64,000 nucleotides of DNA. Origin: Bog-105 sp965217745 (GTDB taxonomy: Bacteria > Acidobacteriota > Terriglobia > Bryobacterales > Bryobacteraceae). Position numbers and translations under genes: made by a program. This document shows, piece by piece, positions 35,375-43,684 of the stretch (position 1 is the first letter of the stretch; each line of letters starts with the position of its first letter). Under the pieces are notes generated by a model. It did no database searches. It was not told the origin of the DNA and was given only the letters and a program-made list of their open reading frames with translations. The DNA is taken from positions 5,084,001-5,148,000 of the forward strand of contig OZ244565.1 of assembly GCA_965217745.1 (NCBI GenBank), in the 5' to 3' direction.

Positions 35375-36927
35375 TGAATCACCTCGTGGAGCATCGGCGC
35401 ATGACTTAACAACGAGTCATATTCATCCATTACCGGCATTGGCCTTTCAAACTGTCTCAGATCTTCGGCGAGTGCCAAAGCGTACCGCTGACGATCATGG
35501 GCGTCGGGCATGTGCAAAATATGCAGCACGGCGGCAGCATCGCTTACGCCGATGCGCAGCGCTTCTTCCACTGCTGTGATCAAGCGCGGCCACGCATTGC
35601 CGGCCGTCCCGGCACGCACCAGCATAATCATCTCGCGCGTACCTTTGGCCTTGCCGTGGCGGCTTTCCAGTTGCTGCCAGAGCGTATCCAGACACCCCGG
35701 CCAGCGCCCCGCCGCACGCCACTGCTGCAACGGCGTCGAACTCTTCATCGCACCAGGCTTCTTCTCCAGCACATCCAGATAATGTTCCAGGTTCAGAATG
35801 TGATGCCCGCGTCCATAACAACGCTCGTGCCGCGCTGCAAACTCACCATCACGCCACACCTCGATGTGTGTAGGCCACACCCGCGCCGTTACCCGGGAGC
35901 CCGGATAAAGCGGCGTCGAATACCAGTTGGCTCTTACTTTCACGCGACCGTGTCCATCCACCGTGACCGGATAGATGGTCTCTGCGATGGCAAACCGCTC
36001 CGCTACTAACGGCAGCAAGTGCGATTGCTCGTCCCGCATGGCATTGCCGACGGCGGCTTCGCGACCGCTGATGATATGTTGCTGCGCTTCTCCGCAACGG
36101 CTCAGAAGCCAAGCGTTGAAGCTCTCCAGATCGTCCGCTTCCGGCACCGGTACCAACCAGTTGCGCCGGAACCAACCCAACTCCATCTCCACGCCGCCCT
36201 TCTCGTTACCGCGTGCCGGCTGGCAGTACTCGCTGGCAAAACCCCAGTGCGAGCGAAAAGCGATCATGCGTTCGGTTTCTTCGCGCCGGTAGCCACGCAA
36301 AATCTTCTTTACGGCACTGGCCAGGTTGTCGTAACGAAGCGTTCGAAAGACACCGCCAAAGTAAGCAAACGCATGCTCGTGCGCTTCCAGAAAAGCTTGT
36401 TGCGTCGCGTTAGTATAGGCACGGTGAAACGCCCCGCCGCTGTTCATACTGCGCATCGCGAAGAACTGCAGCTTCCGCGCTTCGCCACCCAGCTTTACCT
36501 GTGCTTCGAACCAATCCACTTGCGCTTCCTGGCCCGGTGCATAACTCTGCGGCACGAAGACACCGCGATGGGCTAACCCCAGGGCGCGCTTCCGTCCACG
36601 CACGTATTCACGCACGGTGGACTCGGCCACCGGATGCTGTGAATGTTCCATGCACAACCGAGTCCAGATACGCCGCGCGGTATGCCGCTGTTTGCGCGGG
36701 GCCTCACCGTCCAGCTCCAGAAGGCTGTCGATGAACTGCTTTACCGGCCCTAGTTTCGGCAGCACCCGCTCTTGCTTTTTCCGCTCCGGCGGCACCGCGC
36801 TCGCCAGTGCCTGCCGCACCATGCGCCGATGCACCTGATACTTCTGGGCGAGTGCAAGAATCGTCTCTCCTGCCGCATATCCTCGCCGGATCTCTTCAAA
36901 TAGCTCCACCTTGGCTCTCCTGTCCAT
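35371..36927 (-). CDS. istA: IS21-family transposase IstA
   Basis: 518 residues from the ATG at 36927 (MDRRAKVELFEEI); a start at 36972 would add 15 unusual residues. The N-terminal HTH (KYQVHRRMVRQALA) precedes an rve integrase core. The DDE triad is visible: D in AQVDWFEAQV, D in LRYDNLASAV, E in RGNEKGGVE. The C-terminal half has the usual AARHERCYGRGHHILNLEHYL. It is the first gene of the element's operon. Confidence 0.95.
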   Translation of the reverse strand: MDRRAKVELFEEIRRGYAAGETILALAQKYQVHRRMVRQALASAVPPERKKQERVLPKLGPVKQFIDSLLELDGEAPRKQRHTARRIWTRLCMEHSQHPVAESTVREYVRGRKRALGLAHRGVFVPQSYAPGQEAQVDWFEAQVKLGGEARKLQFFAMRSMNSGGAFHRAYTNATQQAFLEAHEHAFAYFGGVFRTLRYDNLASAVKKILRGYRREETERMIAFRSHWGFASEYCQPARGNEKGGVEMELGWFRRNWLVPVPEADDLESFNAWLLSRCGEAQQHIISGREAAVGNAMRDEQSHLLPLVAERFAIAETIYPVTVDGHGRVKVRANWYSTPLYPGSRVTARVWPTHIEVWRDGEFAARHERCYGRGHHILNLEHYLDVLEKKPGAMKSSTPLQQWRAAGRWPGCLDTLWQQLESRHGKAKGTREMIMLVRAGTAGNAWPRLITAVEEALRIGVSDAAAVLHILHMPDAHDRQRYALALAEDLRQFERPMPVMDEYDSLLSHAPMLHEVIQ

Positions 36928-37008
36928 CCCCGGAATCTTGTCATCCAGGGTTGTCCAGGTGGGCCAAATCACTCCATCACGCTGGGCCAGATCTGAGCAT
37001 CGAAATCA

Positions 37009-37205
37009 CTTGCTGTCCCGTCTGGTCGATCACATTGTAAGCCGGAAGCATGGCGGCACATCCGATCGAGGGCGCAAAATTCGCGCATCGGCTACGCTTA
37101 AACGGCGACGGACTTACTCCATATTGCAAGCAATCATGCCGATTCGGGTGGCAAATTTGGAGTGACCGCATGACCGCCGCTGGTCGGTGTAGGTCTACAG
37201 AATAA
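37009..37205 (+). pseudogene. HNH endonuclease gene, 3' part, beyond the IS21 element
   Basis: This starts with the second CTTGCT copy. It reads LLSRLVDHIVSRKHGGTSD, the catalytic VDHI half of the HNH fold, then loses its frame. A separate frame further on has QIWSDRMTAAGRCR (about 37148-37190), which resembles the usual C-terminal W-S-D-x-F and LTxxGRAT pattern. So the right half also carries indels besides the insertion. The remaining bases to 37257 hold nothing else I can support. Confidence 0.7.
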
Positions 37206-37257
37206 AGGCCAGCTTAGGCGAGCGAAGGTCCGCCTCGTAGATCAGTATTACCCCTGT

Positions 37258-39333
37258 CTATTCAGGAAACTTCATCTTTTGCAGGAGACGCCGGAAGCGT
37301 GGCTCGGAGCGTATGGGCTTGTATCCGGGTTCCACAGCAAGAAGCGTTATATCCATATCGCGATTCTGCAAGCCTGTGGCAAGCCATTGAAATGCCTCCT
37401 CGCGCTTTCCCAGTGCTATGCAGATGAGAGCAAAAGCAGGAGCGGATTGCTCCCTGGCAGGTAGCAGTTCCATTTGTCTCAGTATCGCCTCGGCCTGCTC
37501 TTGCTTGCCTGTAGCCGCATAGACTTCTGCGAGGCGCGGCATAAACCAAGAAGTATTCTTGCTGGGATCAAGGTTGGAGATCTCAACGGCGCGCTGGAGC
37601 TCTGCCAATGCTGCCTGAGATTGCTTCTGGTGAAGATATACCAACCCTAGCCATACGTGCGTGCCGATCGATGTATCATTCAATTCGAGTGTCTTGCGGA
37701 ACGCGTCAATGGCTTCGTTCAAGCGACCGGCCAAATAGTAGGCGATTCCACCTTGCAAGCCGACCGAGGGCGAAAGCGGATCGAGCTGTATGGCTTTTTG
37801 TGTTTCTGAGATGGCCTCATCGTGCCGCTTGAGAATGGAAAGTAGTGAACTAAGCAGATAATGGGCGCTTGCATTATTCGGCTCCAGGAGTAACGCTTGC
37901 CTATACTCTTTTTCCGCGCCAGCCCAATCCCAATCCTGCCCTGCTTTGCGCTGCCCCAAGACAACGTGGGGCTGCGACAACGAGCTGTCTAGCTCTAAAC
38001 TTTTCAAAGCAGCATCCGAACCCAGACTGTAGGATTCACGCTGAGAAATGAACCCAAACTTACCTAATTTTAAGTAAGCATCGGCCAAACCCGAATATGC
38101 GAATGCATAGTTGGGTTGCTTCCTGACGGCCTGCTTAAAGTAAGCCAAGCTTCTTTTGACAGCATCGGGCGTTCCTTGATTCCACAGATAGCGGCCCTTT
38201 GTATATGCTTCGTAAGCTTCGAGTGAAATGGAAATTTGCTTCAGCTCGGGATGCAGAGACTCCACAGCAAGAGTGCTTTTAATCTGGGCTGCGATCTCCC
38301 GGCTTACCTCGTCTTGCAGCCGGATGACGTCCTGATAATCGCGTTCGAAGCTGTTCGCCCATAAATGTTGATCGCGAGGCGCATTCAGTAGCTGAACGGT
38401 GATCCGAATTTTATTTTCTGAGCGTAGTACCGATCCCTCGATAATGCCATCGACATTTAATTCCTTCGCGATCTCGGGCAGCGTTCGAGAAGTATTTTTG
38501 TAACGCATGACGGACGTTCGCGAAATCACGCGCAACAAACTGTCCTGAGCCAATTGGGTGGTCAATGCTTCCGTCATGCCATCTGCAAAATATTCCTGGG
38601 AAGGATCGTTCGAGAGGTTCTGAAGAGGCATAATCGCCAATGACCTTATAGGAAAGTCTTGCGAACGATTGTGCTTAAGCGAGCGGACCCACAAAAAAAC
38701 GGCGGTAGCGATGAGGATAAAGGCGAGTGACCCGAGGAGCCATTGGGTCGATTTCCCCGCGAGCCCTGCCTTGAAAGGCGGATTGAGCTGTCCTGTTCCG
38801 GTGTTTGTAGCGCAGGGCACTGTGTCGACCGATTCAGGTTCTGAAAGCGGCTGGAGATTATCCGTTACGGTCGCAGGGACAGAGTTCACCGTCAGTTCGG
38901 CTGCAGATTTTTCTCCAGTAGCCTGCCTGCCAAAGTCACCCGGAACCTCCCACACCTCGACTGGTGCGATGGAGCGATTACCTTTGGCGTGCGCTATCTG
39001 CTCGACAGGAGCAATGAAACTATAACCTTGCCGGGGAATTGTCTTGATGTAACGCGGGGATTCAGGATTGTCCGGCAGCACGGACCGAATCTGCCGGATG
39101 CAACGGTTAACGCCTAAATCGTAATCAACGATAATCGCATTCCCCCAGACTGCTTGCTGGATTTGCTCTCTCCTGACGATCTCGCCGGGATTGCTAACCA
39201 GCAAAAGAAGCAGGCGAGCGGGTTGTGGCTGCAACTTGAGCAATGTTCCAGACTTTCTGAGTTCTCCTAAAGTTGGGGAAAACTCGAACGGGCCAAAGCG
39301 GAACACGGCAGTAGGAGATTGTTGCACCGTCAA
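37258..39333 (-). CDS. Winged-helix/TPR membrane regulator, CadC-like
   Basis: A 691-residue protein. Residues 8-105 form an OmpR/Trans_reg_C DNA-binding domain (FRFGPFEFSPTLGELRKSG, EIVRREQIQQAVWGNAIIVD, INR/VNRCIRQIRSVLPDNPE). A single membrane helix is at about 195-215 (QWLLGSLAFILIATAVFLWV). Next comes a FlgO/TolB-like segment (SLAIMPLQNLSNDPSQEYFADGMTEALTTQLAQ) to about residue 360. Several TPR repeats to the end follow (for example YSGLADAYLKLGKFG and ASAHYLLSSLLSILKRHDEAI). DNA binding in the cytoplasm with a periplasmic sensor is inferred from this layout. It is divergent from the internal PEP-CTERM gene and could control it. Confidence 0.85.
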   Translation of the reverse strand: MTVQQSPTAVFRFGPFEFSPTLGELRKSGTLLKLQPQPARLLLLLVSNPGEIVRREQIQQAVWGNAIIVDYDLGVNRCIRQIRSVLPDNPESPRYIKTIPRQGYSFIAPVEQIAHAKGNRSIAPVEVWEVPGDFGRQATGEKSAAELTVNSVPATVTDNLQPLSEPESVDTVPCATNTGTGQLNPPFKAGLAGKSTQWLLGSLAFILIATAVFLWVRSLKHNRSQDFPIRSLAIMPLQNLSNDPSQEYFADGMTEALTTQLAQDSLLRVISRTSVMRYKNTSRTLPEIAKELNVDGIIEGSVLRSENKIRITVQLLNAPRDQHLWANSFERDYQDVIRLQDEVSREIAAQIKSTLAVESLHPELKQISISLEAYEAYTKGRYLWNQGTPDAVKRSLAYFKQAVRKQPNYAFAYSGLADAYLKLGKFGFISQRESYSLGSDAALKSLELDSSLSQPHVVLGQRKAGQDWDWAGAEKEYRQALLLEPNNASAHYLLSSLLSILKRHDEAISETQKAIQLDPLSPSVGLQGGIAYYLAGRLNEAIDAFRKTLELNDTSIGTHVWLGLVYLHQKQSQAALAELQRAVEISNLDPSKNTSWFMPRLAEVYAATGKQEQAEAILRQMELLPAREQSAPAFALICIALGKREEAFQWLATGLQNRDMDITLLAVEPGYKPIRSEPRFRRLLQKMKFPE

Positions 39334-39735
39334 CTACCTAGCTGAGCTGACCGTCGACGGAGAGGAACGGAGAACATGAGAAGCTTCTCCGTATTATATT
39401 TCGCTTTGCGTGATTAGAGGAAACCTGCTTACGGCCTGTTTTGGTGCGGTAAATTCCATCATCTTCAAACCTCCTACCCTGATATGACGCGAACGGGCTG
39501 GCATAACACGTTTGGTTTTAATCACTTAGAAGAGCATACGAAAAGCAGAAAACATCACGCATTCGCCATGGCTATAGAAGATCCATTGCGTTAAGAATGG
39601 AGCTCAACTGAATGTCACGGGACGATACCGGGAAGTTCAGGATTCTGTTGTCACTGAAAGCGCCACTTATTTAGCTCCGATCTCCTAAACCGGCAGGGCT
39701 GAGGCATCTGTCAAAACTGAAAGAAATCTGTAAAC
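39334..39735. other. Divergent intergenic region, about 400 bases
   Basis: It lies between the winged-helix/TPR gene (minus) and the internal PEP-CTERM gene (plus), so promoters for both should be here. AAACATGTTT (39732-39741) is a perfect palindrome over the start codon of the right-hand gene. I see no small gene, RNA or convincing promoter pair. Confidence 0.35.
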
Positions 39736-42700
39736 ATGTTTAAGAACTTAAAGTCGTTCCAACTATCCGTATCCAGTTCGATTCGATCCAATGGCAGAAT
39801 AGGATTCGTCCTTTCCTTAAGTGCAAGATTGGCGCTAGTCGGATGTTTCTTATCCATTGGACTTTCATCTCGTCTAGTCCGGGCGGATTCCATTGTTCTC
39901 TCCGATAATCTCGCCGCGCCTACGGCGTATACGGAAACCGTGCAGGGTCAAACCTGGGTCGGTGCGCCGTTCCGAAGTGACGGGGCCGCGACACTGGCGA
40001 GCGTAACTCTTCTGCTCGCCAACTCCGTATCCGGAACTGCCGAACTTGGCCTTTACCAGGGAACGACACAACCGGCAACGTTGATTGGCCGCCTTACATC
40101 GCCGACCTCCTACTCTGCGCAGCTGTCATACACCCTCTTTACCGGTAATAATCTCGCGCTTACGGGAGCGACCCCGTATTGGCTGGTGCTTTATCCCGTT
40201 AGCGGCCAATTCGCTTGGGCTTTTACCGATAGCAACACCGGCTCTGGCGTTGGCTTCATACCCAGTTGGGGCGTGACGGACGACGCCGGTTTGACTTGGT
40301 TTACGCAAGCAAGCGAACCGATGAAAATGAGAGTGGAGGTCGATGCAGCGCAGGCTGTTCCCGAACCTGCCAGTGTTGCGTTGTTGCTTGCCGGTATGGC
40401 CTTAGCGGCGAGTGTTGCAGCCGCTGGCAGATTTCGGAGGAAACGCGCGCCTTACGAGCGCTATCTGCTGATGTTCGGGGGCGCGTTCACGCTCCTTCTT
40501 TTGGGAGTAGGCACAGCGGAGGCCGCACCCTCTCCTGTTTCGGTCGTTTCCCCTGCCTATGGCGAGAGCGTCAAGACACCCTCTGCCGTGTCTGTAACAG
40601 TTCAAATCGACCCGGCGATGGTAGGAATGCCGCTACAAGTAACCCTGAACGGGATGGACGTCAGTGCTCAATTCAAGCGGAGTGGACACTGCGGAGCGCA
40701 AGGATGCCCCTATCACGGAACCCTTATAGAGCTCGACGGTCTACGGACCGACATGAATCGGCTGAGGGTCGGATTAAACGATGCAACCGGAGTTCTGAAG
40801 CCTTGGCGAACGGTTTTTGCATGGGCGCCAAGCGGTCAATTGGGGAGCGAGTTATACCCCTACAACTCACCTGCTATCGGCTTCACCACGGCCACACCGG
40901 GCGGCGACTATCCCTGGATCAGCATATTCAATAATGCAGGTTCCGGAACCACAACCACTTATCCTAGCTCTAAAACGGAAGCCTGCACGACCGCCTACCA
41001 GGTGCTTGCGCTTAAGCGCCAGACTCTGGAGTTCTCGAGCTACAACTGCTACAACACCGACGCAGATCTAACTGCTGCTTTGAAGAAGTTGCCGGGCCAG
41101 ATCGTGATCGCCGGCACGTCTTATTCAAAGAACGCTCTACCTAATCTTGATACAACCCCTATTGGAGGGACTAACTATGCAAACACAGCGGCAGCCGACT
41201 ATCCATACGGCTATATCGTCGTGGGCGTTCAGGGTGCGCCTCCGGGACAAGCCTACGAGAACGCCAGCACTTTGGAGTCAGGACATAACGACCCTTCTAA
41301 CTTCGCCCGGGCCAACGGAGTTCTGACAATAAATCCGAATAACATGTACGATTTCCACTCGTCAGACTATGTAGAGTTTTCGGTGCGCCCGAGCGATTCA
41401 ACAATACCCACCAAGTCTGCCTCGATTAGCACCGGGGAAATCAAGTACACACCGCCCACAGGCATGAACGGCTTCTGGTTGCTGCTTCTGGATCGGCGTA
41501 ACCTTTACAGCCAAACGCCCTGTAATAACCCTACGAATCCTCTTCTGTATGAGAATTGTGGAACCTTCTACAACACCGGTAACATTGATCTTTCCATTGC
41601 AATAACCGAACAAATTAAGCTTGCCGAGGCGCTGAGCGGCGCTGGAAAAAGCCAACTTATCTTCTTGCTTTCTGTGGGCACTCCCATAATCAGCCTCGGG
41701 GACGCAATCGTATATTCACCTCTCGCATCCGCGATCGATAATCTTGGCGCCTCCGGCTACACCCTGGGACGGGTGCCTAGCATCAGCTCTCCCATCTACA
41801 CCCTGGTATCCAGCAACGACACCGGATTTCAAAAAACCTTCACGGATTCCGCTGTCGTGTCCAACAACGTTGATCAAATCCCGGGACTAAGCGGCAATCA
41901 GCAAACCGGCTTTGTTCACGGAGTGATGGGGCGTGACAACCACGGACTGTTCCGGCCGGTGGCGTCATCACAGGAGTCGCAGACCACGATCGACACACCC
42001 GACATGCGAGATTTCAGCGGCTATTCGCTCTTCTGGGCGCCGCCTGTAACTTGGCCCTACATGGACACCCAGGGTAGCGTTGAAGCTTACAGGTATCTCA
42101 GCTACCAGCTCGTCACGGAAAGCATCGGCAATGCGCAGGGAAATTATCTTGACGACGTCCGGTTCTACTACTCCGGCAGTCTACTTGACGCTGTGCTGCA
42201 CGGAAATCCGGGAACGGTTCCTTGCCCTAGTGATGGCAATACGTTAGCTTTTACCAATCCGCTGGATAGCAATAAAATTTATACCATCAACCATGAAGCC
42301 TGCACTGCCGTCCAGAGCCAACTTACGAAGGAGTTTAAAGATTTAAACTCATCCGTGTCCTTCTTCGATGGAGCTTCGACCGGCGGTGGCATACGGGGTG
42401 CATTCTTTGCGGCTAGTTCAGGAATTCTTGCCAATATGTTTAGTGCAGTCTCAGCCGTCAGCAACAGTACCGCTATTGCCGGTGCGGCGGAAGCCAAAGC
42501 GGACGCGAATACTGCCAAGTGGGTGAAACTGACAGGCAGTGTTATCTCTGCAGCTGGTGAGGCGGATCCGGTAGCAAGCGTCATGAGTGGTATTTTAAGT
42601 ACCGTTGCCAGCAGCATCACTCCACCCGGCGTCAACGGCGCGAATTTGGCGAGTGCCTTCGCTCAGTATGAGTCAACCGTAAGCAACATCTACACACAAG

Positions 42701-43284
42701 AAAATCAATTCGTAACGAGTCTCAGCACCGGCTTTGACATAGTGATCGACAATAGCTATAGCGACTGGGGCAAGCTGAGCGCACTTAGCGCAAAAACGGG
42801 CAATACTAACTCGGGCGGCTGGTATTTCCCCAACAATACAGATCTGGTCACAGTCACCGGCAATATCGCTAATAGTACTAAACGCTATTTCTACCTGCAG
42901 TCACTCGTGGCGGCCTACTCAGTCGATTACTGGCCACAGCTTAGCGTCCAATTGCCCAGTCAAATTGGCGCCAAGGTGTACCGTAACTCTCCGATCTTGA
43001 GTTGTGAAACAGTTTATACAAACCTACCTAAATACTCCTGGTTTTCCTATCCGACTCCGGGCAATACGGGTCATAATGACATCTTCATCATGGGTGGTAC
43101 GATTCACAGCAACCAGACAAGCTTCGCGAGGGAAGACTTCCCGAGTAAAGACCTACTAACGACTTTGTTTGAAGGACCGCTGTTTCTGCAGCAAGACTTA
43201 TTCTTCGCCCTCCACGGCCCATTGCCGCGCCGGAACGGCGCCCTACCGGCTCTCCCGCCCGTGTGCAACGCAAATGCTAAATAG
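39736..43284 (+). CDS. Giant exported protein with internal PEP-CTERM signal (choice-of-anchor R domain at N-terminus)
   Basis: 1182 residues in one open frame. Residues 1-50: leader. About 52-205: a domain with IVLSDNLAAPTAYTETVQGQ and ASVTLLLANSVSGTAELGLYQG, the choice-of-anchor R type. Residues 209-211 are PEP, followed by a hydrophobic helix (213-230) and a basic end (RFRRKR, 232-237); this is a complete PEP-CTERM tail, normally the end of a protein. The frame continues into a second hydrophobic segment (244-263, FGGAFTLLLLGVGTAEA) that looks like another signal peptide with an ATG at 40471. A 900-residue secreted body follows, with no further known domain. No stop or ribosome site separates the parts, so it reads as a fusion of two genes. 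Confidence 0.8.
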   Translation: MFKNLKSFQLSVSSSIRSNGRIGFVLSLSARLALVGCFLSIGLSSRLVRADSIVLSDNLAAPTAYTETVQGQTWVGAPFRSDGAATLASVTLLLANSVSGTAELGLYQGTTQPATLIGRLTSPTSYSAQLSYTLFTGNNLALTGATPYWLVLYPVSGQFAWAFTDSNTGSGVGFIPSWGVTDDAGLTWFTQASEPMKMRVEVDAAQAVPEPASVALLLAGMALAASVAAAGRFRRKRAPYERYLLMFGGAFTLLLLGVGTAEAAPSPVSVVSPAYGESVKTPSAVSVTVQIDPAMVGMPLQVTLNGMDVSAQFKRSGHCGAQGCPYHGTLIELDGLRTDMNRLRVGLNDATGVLKPWRTVFAWAPSGQLGSELYPYNSPAIGFTTATPGGDYPWISIFNNAGSGTTTTYPSSKTEACTTAYQVLALKRQTLEFSSYNCYNTDADLTAALKKLPGQIVIAGTSYSKNALPNLDTTPIGGTNYANTAAADYPYGYIVVGVQGAPPGQAYENASTLESGHNDPSNFARANGVLTINPNNMYDFHSSDYVEFSVRPSDSTIPTKSASISTGEIKYTPPTGMNGFWLLLLDRRNLYSQTPCNNPTNPLLYENCGTFYNTGNIDLSIAITEQIKLAEALSGAGKSQLIFLLSVGTPIISLGDAIVYSPLASAIDNLGASGYTLGRVPSISSPIYTLVSSNDTGFQKTFTDSAVVSNNVDQIPGLSGNQQTGFVHGVMGRDNHGLFRPVASSQESQTTIDTPDMRDFSGYSLFWAPPVTWPYMDTQGSVEAYRYLSYQLVTESIGNAQGNYLDDVRFYYSGSLLDAVLHGNPGTVPCPSDGNTLAFTNPLDSNKIYTINHEACTAVQSQLTKEFKDLNSSVSFFDGASTGGGIRGAFFAASSGILANMFSAVSAVSNSTAIAGAAEAKADANTAKWVKLTGSVISAAGEADPVASVMSGILSTVASSITPPGVNGANLASAFAQYESTVSNIYTQENQFVTSLSTGFDIVIDNSYSDWGKLSALSAKTGNTNSGGWYFPNNTDLVTVTGNIANSTKRYFYLQSLVAAYSVDYWPQLSVQLPSQIGAKVYRNSPILSCETVYTNLPKYSWFSYPTPGNTGHNDIFIMGGTIHSNQTSFAREDFPSKDLLTTLFEGPLFLQQDLFFALHGPLPRRNGALPALPPVCNANAK

Positions 43285-43684
43285 AAACGGAGCAGGCTGT
43301 TCTTCGTCCGAACACACGTCACCACTGGGGCAGCCCATCTGGCAAGATTGATACCCGAAAGCTGCTCGCAAGATTTCCAGGAAAATGGCAGGATCGCACG
43401 CACCTTCCGCGTGGGTTTGCTTGCAACGTTTTGGAGGGTAAGTTCATTAAGATAAAAAGCCCTGCAAAACAGCGCAGCTAACCCCTTTTAAGAGCGTTCA
43501 CATCCAGTTGTGACAATCCTGGCAGGCTGCACCGGCACCAGTCACACCGGTCCAAAGTTCCTCCACAACCAAGCGTCGTTCTTGCTTAGACTGTCGGACG
43601 CGTTTCGCGACCGACTCATTGAACATTGCTCTCTTGAGCATCGCGAAAAGGACCGTACTCCAGCAAGACGTCGTTTACCGACGC
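43285..43684. other. Convergent intergenic region, about 400 bases
   Basis: It lies between the ends of two convergent genes. I find no gene, RNA or clear terminator; only short GC-rich dyads with no T-run (for example around 43460-43480). Confidence 0.4.

Larger units (their letters stand above)
34407..37008 (-). mobile_element. IS21-family insertion sequence with 6-bp target duplication
   Basis: 2602 bp. The left end begins TGATT at 34407 and the right end closes AATCA at 37008. The two ends share GATGCTC, then TGGCCCA, and further inside GATTTGGCCCACCTGG, which also repeats as a multiple-binding-site pattern. The sequence CTTGCT flanks both sides (34401-34406 and 37009-37014), a 6-base target duplication, in the 4-8 base range of IS21. 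It carries istA and istB on the minus strand, with both frames intact. It may be active. Confidence 0.95.

Noticed and set aside
34426..36989. First-choice IS21 ends at TGGCCCA repeats
   Set aside because: No target duplication is present there. Extending outward to TGATT/AATCA gives matching GATGCTC blocks and a CTTGCT duplication that restores the interrupted gene.
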